Shown here: in pieces, positions 9,231 to 20,406 of the stretch
Position numbering within the stretch: the stretch's first letter is position 1
How the letters are laid out: every line of letters starts with the position of its first letter
Source: Vigna angularis
Lineage: Eukaryota > Streptophyta > Magnoliopsida > Fabales > Fabaceae
Assembly (NCBI RefSeq): GCF_016808095.1
Contig: NC_068973.1
Span: forward strand, 22,942,501-23,006,500
DNA length: 64,000 nucleotides
Direction: 5' to 3'
Notes under the pieces: generated by a model
The model's database searches: none
What the model saw: only the letters and a program-made list of their open reading frames with translations
What the model was told of the DNA's origin: nothing
Made by a program: the position numbers and the translations under genes

Positions 9231-12200
9231 TTACTCCCTCCTACAACAACAGCCTTGTCCTCAAGGCTAAAATAAGGAAATTGACTTCGCAATAGTCCCT
9301 CATCTTCCCAAGTTGCCTCCTCCTCTGTTCTGCCCTTCCATTTAACCAACCATTGTTTAGTAATAGTACCACCCTCAGGAATCTCCCTGGTTGCTAACAC
9401 TGTCTCAGGTTCTTCTTGATCTTCCTCCTCAAGACTCAACTCTGTTGGTAAAGTGGGTTCTACCGCATGATTACCAATAGCCTTTTTTAATTGAGAAACA
9501 TGAAAAACCGGGTGTACTTTTGCTGATTCCGGCAACTACCACCTTATAAGACACTTCTCCCTTCTTCTCCACCACTAAGAAAGGCCCATAATACCGAGGT
9601 GCCAGCTTCTGATTAATACGTCGAGCTATGGTTACTTGTCTATGGGGACGCAATTTAATAAACACCCACTCTCCGACCTCGAACTGCGTGAATCTCCGCT
9701 TTTTGTCTGCAAATTTCTTCATTTGCTGTTGGGCTCGCAGCAGATGATATTTCAATTGTCGAATAGATTCATCTCTATCAACCAAGTCAGCGGCTACAAC
9801 TTCCACACGTGTTTCGCCCTGTGTAAAACGCACTAAAGCAGGTGGTGTTCTCCCATACACAATTTCAAAAGGGGTTTTTCCTGTTGCTCCATGAAAAGTA
9901 GTATTATACCATAATTCTGCCCAAGGTACCCAATATGACCAGTTCTTGGGCTGTTCCGACACAAAACATCGTAAATAAGCTTCTAAACATTGATTTACCA
10001 CTTCCGTTTGACCATCGGTCTCGGGATGTTAAGAAGAACTCATTTTTAAAGTTGTTCCCTGTAATCGAAATAATTCCTGCCAAAAAAGACTCATGAACAC
10101 AGGGTCTCGATCACTAACAATCGATTGCGGAAAGTCGTGAAGTCGTACAATCTCCTTAGCAAATAATTCAGCAATCTTCCTGGCAGTATAAGGATGTTTC
10201 AATAAAATAAAGTGGCCATATTTAGACAATCGATCCACCACTACAAATATAGCTTGAAACCCCTTCGATTTTGGTAAGCCCGTAATGAAGTCTAGGGAAA
10301 TATCTTCCCAAATCCTATCTGGAATAGGCAGGGGCTGTAGTAATCCAGCTGGAGACGTTGCTTCATATTTCTGTCGTTGGCACACATCACATGCTTTAAC
10401 AAACTCTTGAATCATCTTCTTCATTCCCGTCCAGTACAGATTTGCTGCGATACGTTTGTAGGTTCTTAAAAAACCCGAGTGACCCCCTACTGGTGAAGAA
10501 TGAAACTCATTTAAGATAGTAGGAATTAAATCTGACTTAGCTGACAATACCAAGCGTCCTTTGTAAAATAATACTCCTCTTTGCAAACTGAAATCTGCAA
10601 CAGATGCATCTTCCTGTTGTAACTTCTGCACCACTTGCTGTAAGAAAGAATCTACTTCCACTTCCTCTTGGATATGCTGTTCCTGCAACCATAATGGAAA
10701 AGACTGAATCTCCCTCAATTCACCCGCTTCAAACATTCTTGATAGTAAGTCAGCAGCTTTATTCTCTGGGCCCGGTTTGTAACTCACCTCAAACTGATAT
10801 CCTAACAACTTTGCCAGCCAATTTTGTTGAGCTTCGGTGGTGATTTTTTGATGTAAGAGGTGTCTTAAACTCTTCTGATCTGAGTACACCTTAAAACTCC
10901 TTCCAATCAAGTATGGTCTCCAATGTTGGACCGCCAACACTAATGCCATTAATTCTTTCTCATAGGCTGACTTGTTAACATTAGTCGGTGCCAAAGCTTT
11001 ACTAAAATAAGCTATCGGTTGTCGGTCTTGCATCAATATTGCTCCTATCCCTGCCCCTGAAGCGTCACACTCAATTTCAAACGGTTTAGAAAAGTTAGGT
11101 AAAGCCAATAGGGGAGCTTGAGTCATCACCTTTTTTAATTCCTCAAAGGCCAATAATGCATTTGGACCCCAATGGAAACCATCCTTCTTCGTCAATTCAG
11201 TAAGGGGCCGAGCAATCTTACCATAACCCGCAATAAATTTTCGATAATACCCTGTTAATCCCAAAAAACCCCTCACACCTTTGACATTATGAGGTATGGG
11301 CCAATTTATCACACTTTTAATTTTTTCTGGGTCTACTGGAACTCCTTGCTCAGAAATTAGATGACCCAAGTATTCTACTTGTCGACTCCCCAAAACACAC
11401 TTTTTTCTATTGACCATGAAAGATTGTTCACACAGCAGCTCAAAGACTCTCATTAAATGCTTCAAATGTTCATCCCATCCTTTACTGTAAACTAGTATAT
11501 CGTCAAAGAATACTAGTACAAACTTCCTCAAATAGGGCTTAAAAATCTGATTCATAGTAGACTGGAAAGTCGCACGGGCATTTGTCAAACCAAAGGGCAT
11601 CACTAAAAATTCATAGTGACCCTCATGTGTCCTGAAAGCTGTTTTATGAACATCTTCCTCCGCCATGCGTATTTGATGATACCCAGATTTCAAGTCTAGT
11701 TTAGAAAAATAAGTAGCACCATATAACTCATCCAATAACTCCTCTACCACTGGAATTGGGTATTTGTCGGGAATTGTGACTTTATTCAGCTCCCTATAAT
11801 CCACGCACATGCGCCATGAACCGTCTTTCTTCTTAACAAGAATTACCGGGCTGGAAAAAGCGCTAGAACTGGGTCTGATAATTCCTTGTGTCAACATCTC
11901 TCCAACCTGTTTTTCAATCTCCTTTTTATGGTGATGTGGATACCGATGTGGTCGCACACGCACGGCTTTTGCTTCTGGCTGCAATGTAATAACATGCACC
12001 ACATTTCTATAAGGTGGCAGCCCTTGTGGCTCTTGGAATACAGTCGCATAACCCATTAAAATCTGTTGAATATCTTCAACTTGTGTCTTTGATAAGCTTT
12101 GCTTCGAAATGGACTTTTCTCCCAAACTATTCTCCTTCACCACACTCTGGAAAGATGTCATCAACGCTATATGTTGTCCGTGTTTTCTCAGTTTCTGACC

Positions 12201-12578
12201 TTGTAACTCTAGATATTTGTCCTGCCAAAAAAAACTTAGCGTCATCTCTTCCCAATCAAAAGTAACCTTTCCAAACCTTCGCAACCAAGAAACTCCCAAA
12301 ATCATGTCCACGTCCCCCAATTCCAACACATATGGCTCTACCGTAGTAGAGAATTCTCCTAATTGGATGTTCAACTTCTCACATTTCCCCGTCGTAGACA
12401 CCCTATGTCCATCTCCCAAACGTACACCAATCATCAATTCAGAGTACGGCAAATGTTTCGTACCGCAATTTCGGTCGGTGGTCGGAAAACGATCACCTGA
12501 AACGCGACTGCCTTGCGTCATCGAGCGTGACTCATGAAGGCTGGAGCCCGCTGCCGATAATGGTTTATTTGATATGCT
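9098..12578 (-). pseudogene. Chromovirus pol (RT, RNase H, integrase, chromodomain)
   Basis: Pol continues in the gag frame after a single stop. The first long open part (10029-12521) encodes the C-terminal part of a protease-like domain with LGDVDMILGVSWLRRFG, then RT (about residues 215-375; VDYRELNKV and VFFDDILVYS), RNase H (about 481-595; ECDASGAGIGAIL and YSDQKSLRHLL), the integrase zinc finger (HSSPVGGHSG and CDVCQRQK) and the integrase core with SDRDPVF. TAA at 10029-10031 interrupts the core just before HPETDGQTEVVNQ, which holds the catalytic Glu. A one-base frameshift near 9535-9545 precedes the chromodomain (WLVKWKGRTEEEATWED, about 9310-9360). The end overlaps the 3' LTR. Confidence 0.92.
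9231..9242 (-). other. Polypurine tract of the chromovirus
   Basis: The minus strand reads AGGAGGGAGTAA immediately before the 3' LTR, in the position of the plus-strand DNA primer. Confidence 0.75.
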
Positions 12579-13388
12579 CTAGGTTGGGCCTAACCCAACG
12601 CCTAATTTCCCTAAATGTGGGCCTTGACCCGACCCGGATCCAGACTTCTCTCCCTGACCCGTACCCCAATCACGATTGCTTTTCCACCCTCGTAATCCTC
12701 CTCCACGTTGAAATCCCTCTCCCTGCACTTCTGCTTCCACGTCTCGAGCTAGGCGCATGGCTTGGAGACGATTCATTGGGTTGAAGGTGCGAACCCTCCG
12801 CCGAATCTCCGGTCGCAACCCTCCAATAAAGTAACCCAGATATTGCTCCTCTGGTAAACGAGAAACTTGAGAGGAGATATATTCGAACTCCGCTAGATAC
12901 TCATCTACGCTGCCCGTCTGCGACAAATCTTTCAACTCCTCGAAAGGATTACCGCTAGTACGACCACCATAACGACCGATCAACTCTCTTTTTAACTTGG
13001 TCCACGACAACCCCACTTCTGCTTCTTGTAGAAGATTAAACCAATGAATGGTTGCCCCTTCCATGCTTAGTTTTGCCAATCGGACCTTCACCTCTTCTGT
13101 AGAGCCTTGCACTTCAAAATATGTCTCTACCCTGGTAATCCATCCCACAGGGTCAGTACCATCAAATGATGGCAATTCCACCTTCTTTGCTGCCATCCTG
13201 TACTCTGCCCCTGAATCCATATCTGAAAACGGAGATTCTCGACGCTCTCCCGCTTTCTCGTTACGCAGCTTAGTCAGCTCTTCCAACATTAGTTGGCGAA
13301 ATTCCCCCAACGTCTCACGTACAGACACTTCCATCGCTAACAATCTTTCCTCCAATGCGTCGACTCGGTCAGACATTTTGGGTGGCAT
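12579..13388 (-). CDS. Chromovirus gag
   Basis: A 269-residue gag from the ATG at 13388 (MPPKMSDRVDALEERL); an in-frame upstream Met lies inside the LTR and was not used. It has an N-terminal coiled coil (about residues 5-45) and a retrotransposon gag domain with VELPSFDGTDPVGWITRVE (about 85-105), then WTKLKRELIGRYG and DEYLAEFEYISSQV. A Gly/Arg-rich tail follows. A TAG at 12579-12581 ends it; downstream sequence is open in the same frame and reaches TKHLPYSEL, the spot where a zinc knuckle should begin. The zinc knuckle itself is absent (deletion described in the findings). Gag would form the particle, but without a knuckle RNA packaging is doubtful. Confidence 0.88.
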   Translation of the reverse strand: MPPKMSDRVDALEERLLAMEVSVRETLGEFRQLMLEELTKLRNEKAGERRESPFSDMDSGAEYRMAAKKVELPSFDGTDPVGWITRVETYFEVQGSTEEVKVRLAKLSMEGATIHWFNLLQEAEVGLSWTKLKRELIGRYGGRTSGNPFEELKDLSQTGSVDEYLAEFEYISSQVSRLPEEQYLGYFIGGLRPEIRRRVRTFNPMNRLQAMRLARDVEAEVQGEGFQRGGGLRGWKSNRDWGTGQGEKSGSGSGQGPHLGKLGVGLGPT

Positions 13389-13417
13389 GGACAACAATGC
13401 TAGCTCTTCTCGGGTAT

Positions 13418-13433
13418 CCGGCAGGTCGGACCA
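13418..13433 (-). other. Primer-binding site of the chromovirus (tRNA-Tyr type)
   Basis: The minus strand reads TGGTCCGACCTGCCGG one base inside the LTR. TGGTCCGACCT would pair with the CCA-tailed acceptor end of plant tRNA-Tyr (5' acceptor strand CCGACCT). It does not match the initiator tRNA-Met site TGGTATCAGAGC. Confidence 0.7.
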
Positions 13434-13434
13434 A

Positions 13435-13815
13435 TGATAGAAACCCCACAATTAAACTGAATATCACAGGTATATTATTCAAGTATTATGCAGAAGAAAA
13501 GTTATGGACTGAAAGCTCTACAATCACCAGTAAAACCCAGAGTGCTCTCACTCCTAACCAGAGGATGACTCTCCTCCTAACCAACTCACCACCTCCTACT
13601 CCGTATCCCCCTTCACACTCTCTATTCTCTCTCCTATAACAGAATTCCCCTTTCCTGGATTCCTGACACGTCATTCCCCTCTCTGACTAACTTCCCTTTC
13701 TTTTCCTAACCCCATTTTCTTTCTTCTCACGTAAACATTCCATATTTTGGGCCTTGCTCCCTCTATAATTGTTTCATGTTGATTAACAGGCCCATCCTTA
13801 GTAGGAGTCCTATCA
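13435..13815 (-). repeat. 5' LTR of the chromovirus
   Basis: A 381-bp LTR with TGATAG/CTATCA ends, flanked by PBS on one side and target duplication GATAC on the other. Confidence 0.92.
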
Positions 13816-14440
13816 GATACATAGCAAAGAGATGGGTGAATGTTAACTCAATTGATGCAACACAACTAAGTGTTCAACTTTCTTCTACGGAGGATGCGGT
13901 GAGATGCGGCTCATAATACTGTCCAACAAGCCAAAGTTCAATGTGAGAAGCCCAAGAGGTGTAGTTCTTTTGATCCAATAACTGAGACAAGAGCGGGGCA
14001 CTGATGTGGCTGGTAAAAATCGAAGCATCATACATTGTAGTGCCAGAGGTACCAAAAACAATACAAAAAAGTGGTGAAAAATGAAGAGTTGTCCAGACAC
14101 CAAACAAGACCGAATCCAGGTCAAGGAAGCTCTGTTGATAGTGTCAAGAACAAATGCCGGGAGCGTCACTATGTGTGGCAGATATGGGCAGCACGTGGGA
14201 GAAGCATGTAGAGAGAGAGAGAGGAGGTGCGTGCAACCTGCCATAGCTATCAGACCGGCCATTCTTGAGGAGATGGTGCCAATAATGGTCTTTGTATCAT
14301 AATAGTGGTGTTGGAATAATGTTTCAGGAAAAGTGATGAGAAAAAATTTAGAGTCTGATGAAAATTGGGTTCACCGGGATATTCTAAAATTAGCCTCTTG
14401 TTATATATACCATGTTGAAGCAGAGAGAAACAAGTAAACA
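13816..14440 (-). pseudogene. Decayed Copia gag start and leader (E5, right part)
   Basis: Continuation of E5 beyond the chromovirus. The minus strand at 13874-14107 gives a gag N-terminus with SAPLLSQLLDQKNYTSWASH and IELWLVGQ, equivalent to the gag start of E3. Upstream (14108-14440) is probably the leader and a remnant of its 5' LTR, but I cannot define LTR ends or a PBS. Confidence 0.6.
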
Positions 14441-14742
14441 TAGGATGAATTCCGCTCGCAGTGGAACTATTAAATTTATAGGAGAGAAAGCATAATTACA
14501 AAATATTTATTCCAGAATATCGATTTACCCAGTTTTAGGTTAATAACATAAATATAGAATTAATTTAGTTAATCCTAGTATTCAACGTTACTATATTTCA
14601 AAGATTCTTACAAAAATAATCTCATTATATATTGGGCATCCTCCGATGAACTGTGTTATTTTCTGAGGAACTACTATTTTCACTGTTTTGTTTTGTTTGA
14701 TACATTTAACCGCTGATTATATCCTTTTTTTCTCCATCGCAG

Positions 14743-14869
14743 AAAGATAATGAAGATGAAGAGCTTTGTAGCGTTTTTGTCCCTACGAACCATCTGTATA
14801 TTGGCGATATATTTCTGGTTAACTCCAAAGATATTATAAGACCAAATCTTTCTATTCGAGAAGGCATAG
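14743..14869 (+). CDS. LCV: LIKE-COV (DUF502) protein, penultimate exon
   Basis: A 127-bp exon after TTTTTTTCTCCATCGCAG and before GTAGAT. In phase with exon 1481-1578 it encodes KDNEDEELCSVFVPTNHLYI and then GDIFLVNSKDIIRPNLSIRE, near-identical to what I recall of the plant LIKE-COV family after the TLQ of the previous exon. It ends in phase 1, and the last G forms Glu with the next exon. No disabling mutation is visible. Confidence 0.93.
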
Positions 14870-15147
14870 GTAGATTCTCTTTCCGTTTGTTTATTGTCAA
14901 GTACAGTGTTTACATAGGTCATATCATTCTTATTCAACAATGTATATGTTGAGATATTTTTGGTATGTGTATATTATTCTTATTCGACAATGTAAATGGA
15001 GAGATATTGTTGGTATATGATGTTCTTTTTACCTCACTGAAAGCGAATTAGAACTTTGTCATTTGATATTTTCTGCACGTTGAGATTCTTGTATCATTTG
15101 TATCTTTGTAATTCAATAGTGTAATTTTTGCGTTGTTGCTGATGCAG

Positions 15148-15248
15148 AAATCATTGTTTCCGGGGGAATGACTATGCCGCAGTTGATAACTCCGGTTGAA
15201 AGGGCTACTCGACCGAATGAAAGAATATCTTTAAATAGAATTGGATAA
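15148..15248 (+). CDS. LCV: LIKE-COV (DUF502) protein, last coding exon
   Basis: The exon follows GATGCAG and encodes EIIVSGGMTMPQLITPVERA and then TRPNERISLNRIG, ending with TAA at 15246-15248. This is the conserved C-terminus of LIKE-COV proteins. The intron before it (14870-15147, 278 bp) is of ordinary size, unlike the 13-kb intron upstream. Exon quality and splice sites suggest the host gene is still functional. Confidence 0.93.
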
Positions 15249-15480
15249 AGGATTAAATCCGTGGTTGGAACCATGTGGGTGATGGAAATTATCAGTCTGA
15301 ACCTCCATTTATTTTAATATACGAAATTTGTTGTTTAATATTTTGTTAACTATTGTCTGTTCCAAGCTGCAAGATAACTTGTAGAACTGTAGTTGTAAGC
15401 TTGTAATCTCCTCCCTGTTTTTGCTCTACCAGTTATACCCCAACTCCAGGCTGACACATATTAACTCCAAAGTATTAATA
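15249..15480 (+). other. Probable 3' UTR of the LIKE-COV gene
   Basis: AT-rich sequence after the stop codon. No clear AATAAA hexamer is visible close by; weaker T/TGT-rich plant-type signals occur at about 15310-15420. The end is approximate. Confidence 0.5.
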
Positions 15481-16734
15481 TATGTTCGAAAGTCTGCGTG
15501 TTCTTAACATTAGATAGGATCTGTCTATGGAAATTTTATACCTGCTACTTTTATATTTCTGTGTGTCTGAAAAGCCACGCGAAGTGTTATTATTATTCAC
15601 TTTACCAAGAGACATGTTTTAAATATAACAAAAACAGACCGTTAATTCATGATGAAATTAAAAATATTATTGTATAGAATATATTTTATTGATTATTATA
15701 AAGGTATAAAGTAATTAGTTGTGCATTGATATTTATCAAAGGAAAATACAAACTTGATTGTACACCTCTAAACACATTTTGACCTTGACAACATAGGACA
15801 TACTCTTGATTGAGTATTTGTTGGATATATTTGATCCACACATGTTCGACCAAGTCAAGAGGATTATGCCAACCAGACGGTTGGTTATCATAATTTACAA
15901 TTAAGTTAAGGAGGAAAGAGTTAACTCAAAATTAACTTGTAATTGGATTACATGGTCCAAACACATCAAAAGGTTTACCATATATAATAGTATAAATAAC
16001 ATATTTTATGAGGTAATTATGTTAGTTAATTATTGCATTTATTACTCGTTGATACACTTGGCTGACTTGAGCGTTAGAGTGTTTTCTATAACGATAACCC
16101 TTAGTCACTTAGGAGATTATGAGTACACTTGAAGATGATGATTACTCCTGAAGTTGGAAGCTCATAGTGTTTTGAGTGCTTGTTGGAGTTTTTACAGGAT
16201 ATATCTAGTCTTGGGCTGAGCACGACCCAATTCGGAAGTCACTCTACACTTGGCTCCAAGTGAAGTAAATCTTCAAGGCTTCTTGCTTGGAAATGTCTTC
16301 TAGGTTCTCTTGAAGTCTTCTAATCATTCCTCTAGTGATGAGACCTTTGATTTCAAGGTGGATTTGGGTCCAAATCTTTTGGTTGGTCATTCCATGAGTA
16401 ATGGGCCCGTGACTTACTATTGGGCTTGGCTCAAGTCATCCAATCTTCATAAGATCTTCTTGCAATTTGAATTCTTGAGAATTTATTATCAAGGCTTCAT
16501 CATTTTTTTAATAAGCTTCCACTTTTTGATGATGTTCGAAAACTCTTTTGTTTAAAATTTTTTGTAATAACCTATATATTTGTATTCATACACAACTTAA
16601 GGAAGAGAGAGCATTAGTGGACTTAGGAAAATTAAATCAAAGCTTTAAACAATTTTTGTCCCCCTTTTTTGATTATTATAAAATGGAGTAGTGTAAAAAA
16701 GATACTTCCCCAAAAATGATACTCCCTTGATATA
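15481..16734. other. Intergenic sequence, possible TE relic
   Basis: No ORF here resembles a known protein. The phrase CTGACTTGAGCGTTAGAGTG (16052-16071) resembles sequence often seen in plant LTRs, so an old retrotransposon relic is possible, but I find no boundaries. Confidence 0.4.
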
Positions 16735-16739
16735 TAAGC

Positions 16740-19255
16740 TGTAACATCCCAAAATACAGTAATAACCATAAATTAGAATTAATTACATTTAACAGTAAAA
16801 CAATGCAGTCTTACACTATAATTAAACTTTCAAAGCCGAACGGCTTAAGTACAGAGTTAAATACAAACACAGCAGTATCGAAAAGTTCAGAGACGAACGG
16901 TTTTACAAAACCTTAACCGAACGTTCATTAATCAAAATTGAACGACTAACAACTAAAACCTAACGAGCGTTCTAGGGCTCGGCTTTAACTTCTACTTCAA
17001 CCAGATTAGCGTCTTCCAAATTTTCTTCTTCCAGCATTTCTTCAAGTGACGCACCTCCATCTGCTCACATCCACACGGATGATCATTGCAACGACAGGAC
17101 GAACGTACAGGGACAACAAACAACACAAGGAGAACGAAAGGGTAAGCTTATGTAATTTAATTTATACATCAAGATATAAAATAAGCATTCACAATCCACA
17201 TCAGCACATAGATCAATAAATATAACAACATACGACATATAGTACTAGACCGACCGTCCGGACTGTATGAATCTGTGTAGCTACAGGCGTCCTTGCACCC
17301 GAGTGATGTAGTAACTGGGATACACTCAACAGCTGCCACTCGAGGTTAGTCCGTTCTTACGTCGCCCATGTTAACTTATGGACTAAGGACCTCCTGCCGT
17401 TCCCACACATGACCTACCCCCTCTACGTGAGGATGAGTACTCACGGAACATCAGGATGGACAGCCAACATTAGCATAGCCACAGTCATTCTTTACCAAAT
17501 CCAATATTCAATATATATGAGTCGTTCCTCCCTGGAACGCTCGTCCAAAATTCATAATCACATAACAATTCCATATCATGTTCATCCTTTAAAATCTTGT
17601 ACTTCGTTCTCATTTTCATCTTTAGTTTCCAATACCTAAAATAACGAATGTTCAGGCCTTTGAAGGATGAGGACGAACGTTTTAAAGGCGAGACTTAAAA
17701 AAAAAACTCATTGTCAATAAGAATAAGACGACCCATGATTATTTGACGAACGTCATTTCAACTCGAATCAGTTAGATGAACTGACTCTAGAACAATACAA
17801 TCAATATTCAGAATAAGTTAAGTACGAAACCTCTTTGCCGAATCCAAATGGGTAAAGATACAAAAGATGAAGAATTGATTAAAATGAAGAAAATAAAGGA
17901 TTCATTTAAAGAGATCGACTGCCAGTCAATGACCGAACGCGATAATATCCGTTTACTAAAATATTTGGACGAACGCTATTTATACACGTTGGGTAATCAA
18001 ATGAAATGACGAGCGTTCGGCATAAGACCGAACACTACTTAAGACGAACGCTAGGTGTAAGACCGAGAGCTCACTAGAACGGACGCTAGGTATATGACCG
18101 AGTGCTACTTATGACGAACGCTAAGTATAAGACCGAGCGTTTCTTATTACGAACGCTAGGTATAAGACCGAGCGCTACTTATTATAAAGTACGAGGGTAT
18201 AAATATTATTGTTTTATTTCAGATACTCGGATACCACTAGGCTGAACCGAACGCTCAAACTTAGTACTTCACAGGAGGACGCTCGTTCTCGATCAGAGTC
18301 CTTCCCAATTGGAAGAATTCCATTTTTAAACTATTTACTAGGAAACCGAATGGTAGAGGACCGTTCGATGACGAGCGTACATTATCATAGTAAGAATTTC
18401 ATATTCCAGATTTTCATCTATTTCAAATCTCAAATTTCAACATATCTCATACTTTATAATTTCATCCCAATATTAATTTACAAACTTTATATGATTCACA
18501 TTATTCATTCATACATATCAACCATCAGCATACATATCAATCAACGCATACCATAATCATTTATTATCACAGCGATCGTTCATACATAATCAATCAGCAT
18601 TCATCTCATACATTCAGTCAAGATCATACGTTCATACAACATACAGTATTAATTAAATCAAATAAGCTTCCCTTACCTGGACCAGTAGTGCACGTTTAAG
18701 AATTTTGACTCGCCCAACTACAGCTTTCTACCCTCAACGATTTTCTTAATTCCTCCAACTAAGTCTAACCATAAAAATATAGAAGGATTTACTTTCTACT
18801 ACTGCATGCAACCAAAATGGATCTGTTCGGTCCAAAATGGAGCTTACGGCGTCGGAAGTTCACCTACGGTTTCTGAAATGGGATCGGAGGAAGGAGTGGT
18901 GAGTTACAGTAGAGAGAAGATAGAGGTTTTCTAGAGAGAAGGTGGAGAAAATGAGAAGTCAGTTTTGGGGAAGAAGGAGGGTGCATGCAGAGAATGGGAA
19001 GGAGTGTTTCAAAAAAATCTTTTCCCCTCCCAATGTCAAACGGACGTACTCCCACATGCGGACACCTGTCTTCCACTACTAATTTCAGAATGTTCCAACC
19101 GTGACACTTGGCAATGGTGCGTCAGAGTGTGTGAGTGCGTTTTTAATGTTACTGAGCGTGTGGCGTGGTGCATTTATGAGAGCAACCAGGTGACTCAGCA
19201 GTGCATTAAATTGGATTAGACAGATGGCTTACGGTTAATTTTCCGAGGTCTCACA
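16740..19255 (-). mobile_element. Solo LTR W1 (about 2.5-kb family)
   Basis: A 2,516-bp TG...CA unit (starts TGTAACATCCC, ends GGTCTCACA) flanked by the perfect target duplication TAAGC (16735-16739 and 19256-19260). No PBS, polypurine tract or internal region is present, so it is a solo LTR. W2 at 22092-24782 is the same family in the opposite direction. Orientation is inferred from W2, whose plus strand has a leader-like CT-rich segment and a GGTAAG site. It is very rich in CGAACG/CGTTCG motifs. Superfamily not assigned (Tekay/Del-like Gypsy is possible). Confidence 0.88.
18008..18183. repeat. Tandem array, about five copies of a 35-bp unit
   Basis: Units carry ACGAACGCTAGGTATAAGAC and then CGAGCGCTACTTAT with variation, starting at about 18008, 18043, 18079, 18113 and 18148. 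The array lies inside solo LTR W1; W2 has a related but rearranged block at about 23400-23600. Confidence 0.8.
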
Positions 19256-19260
19256 TAAGC

Positions 19261-20187
19261 CATAAACAAAATAAAGTAACAAAAAATAAATTTATTAAAG
19301 GGAAAAAGGAAGCATAATACAAAACAAATATAGTAAAAGAAATTTAAAACTTATCTCTATCTTGGCCATCCATAGGATTTATGTAATCTTCTGAGACCTG
19401 GACCATAATATCTATTGGTACAAGCAATCAGTATTGTCGAGTCATGCAACGGAATAAAATACCGGAAAGCGTGTTCGGTCAATTTAAAAATGGTTCCTTT
19501 AATTTTCTTATAAACGATTTATAAAACAGTGATGTGCAGAAAATGTAAAGAGTATAGGGAGTAGAAAAATTACACAAATGATTTTTATTCTGGTTCGAAT
19601 CAAAAGATTCTATGTCCAGTCATTAATCACTATGAAAGTGATTAACCTTTTTCACTAAAAACAGTTTCACAGTTTGTACAGAATACAAGATAGTGAATGG
19701 AAATTAAGAGTAGCAAAAACCTTCCTTCGACAATGAACCGAAAATATCTTCCTTCGACAAACGAACCGAAAGAAACAACTCTGCCAACTTGAAGAGAACA
19801 ACTCTGACCTTTGACACACAAAGTGCGAGCTTCTCCTATTCACAAGGCTTGACAAGAGCAAGAACTATCACTTGAGAACTTCCTCAGATGTACTGTATTC
19901 TCAAATGGCATAGATTCCCTTTTCACTCAGAGAGAGCTTCCCTTAGGTACACAACTCTAATACTCTCAAAATGAAAAGTTGTCTTTTAAGAGCTGTGAAG
20001 ACCTCTATTTATAAGTCCAGGTTCGTGTAGGGTCAAAAACTGAAAAGACATATCACAACTGCCAATGATAATCGATTATTGTAAGTGATAATCGATTATC
20101 TGTGAGACTTGGAACAATTAGGATATTAACTCTTCAACCGATCGACTCCAGATCTTCACATCCTTCAACAATTAGGATATTAACTTC
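19261..20187 (-). repeat. Truncated Sirevirus-like Copia LTR fragment
   Basis: From about 19430 the minus strand matches the layout of the solo LTR at 46927-48023: a CTGGTTCGAA segment, a TCCAGTC stretch, and two TAATCGATTA-type sites near 20065-20100. Two copies of CAATTAGGATATTAACT lie about 50 bp apart (about 20112 and 20168). It is fused at about 20187 to Athila leader sequence. Residues 19261-19430 are unassigned. Confidence 0.5.
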
Positions 20188-20406
20188 TTGTCCGAATTGC
20201 ATCCTGCAAGCACTAGACACAAAACCCTAGAAAACACTCTTAGCACAAAAACAATAAAAATAAAAATAAACAAAACAAAACACCAAAAATAAAGATAAAA
20301 ATAAAAATATGAAAAATAAAATTAAAAATAAAGTCAAAGTTAATCAAGAATCACACAAATAGAATAGTTTAAACCATGAGTCCCCGGTAACGGCGCAAAA
20401 ACATGT
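20188..20406 (-). other. Athila-like leader with degenerate tRNA-Asp PBS
   Basis: The minus strand has TTTTGCGCCGTTACCGGGGA (20381-20400), a mutated form of the TGGCGCCGTTGCCGGGGA site for tRNA-Asp, followed by the AT-rich leader and TGCAGGATGCAATTCGGAC, the gag start of this family. Coding sequence is cut off at about 20187. Confidence 0.75.

Larger units (their letters stand above)
8780..13815 (-). mobile_element. Chromodomain Gypsy (chromovirus) retrotransposon, young
   Basis: A 5,036-bp LTR retrotransposon flanked by the perfect 5-bp target duplication GATAC (8775-8779 and 13816-13820), inserted in the older Copia E5. Minus-strand order: 5' LTR 13435-13815, PBS 13418-13433, gag, protease remnant, RT, RNase H, integrase, chromodomain, polypurine tract 9231-9242, 3' LTR 8780-9230. 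Size, short LTRs and C-terminal chromodomain suggest a Reina-like chromovirus, but I cannot place the clade firmly. The LTRs are nearly identical outside a 70-bp duplication, so insertion is recent. It is not autonomous now: two in-frame stops, one frameshift and an internal deletion. Confidence 0.93.
1579..14742 (+). other. Giant TE-filled intron of the LIKE-COV gene
   Basis: A 13,164-bp intron with GT at 1579 and AG at 14741-14742. It contains a truncated Gypsy element (about 1908-3944), Copia fragments in both orientations (3945-8779 and 13816 to about 14440) and a young chromodomain Gypsy element (8780-13815). Unique intron sequence appears to remain at 1579-1907 and about 14450-14742. 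The coding exons on either side are intact and in phase (exon ends with codon CAG, next starts with codon AAA), so the gene may still be spliced across it. That is an inference. Confidence 0.85.

Noticed and set aside
16310..16555. 81-codon frame near the LIKE-COV 3' end
   Set aside because: No similarity, ends in a hydrophobic low-complexity run, and no promoter or splice evidence.
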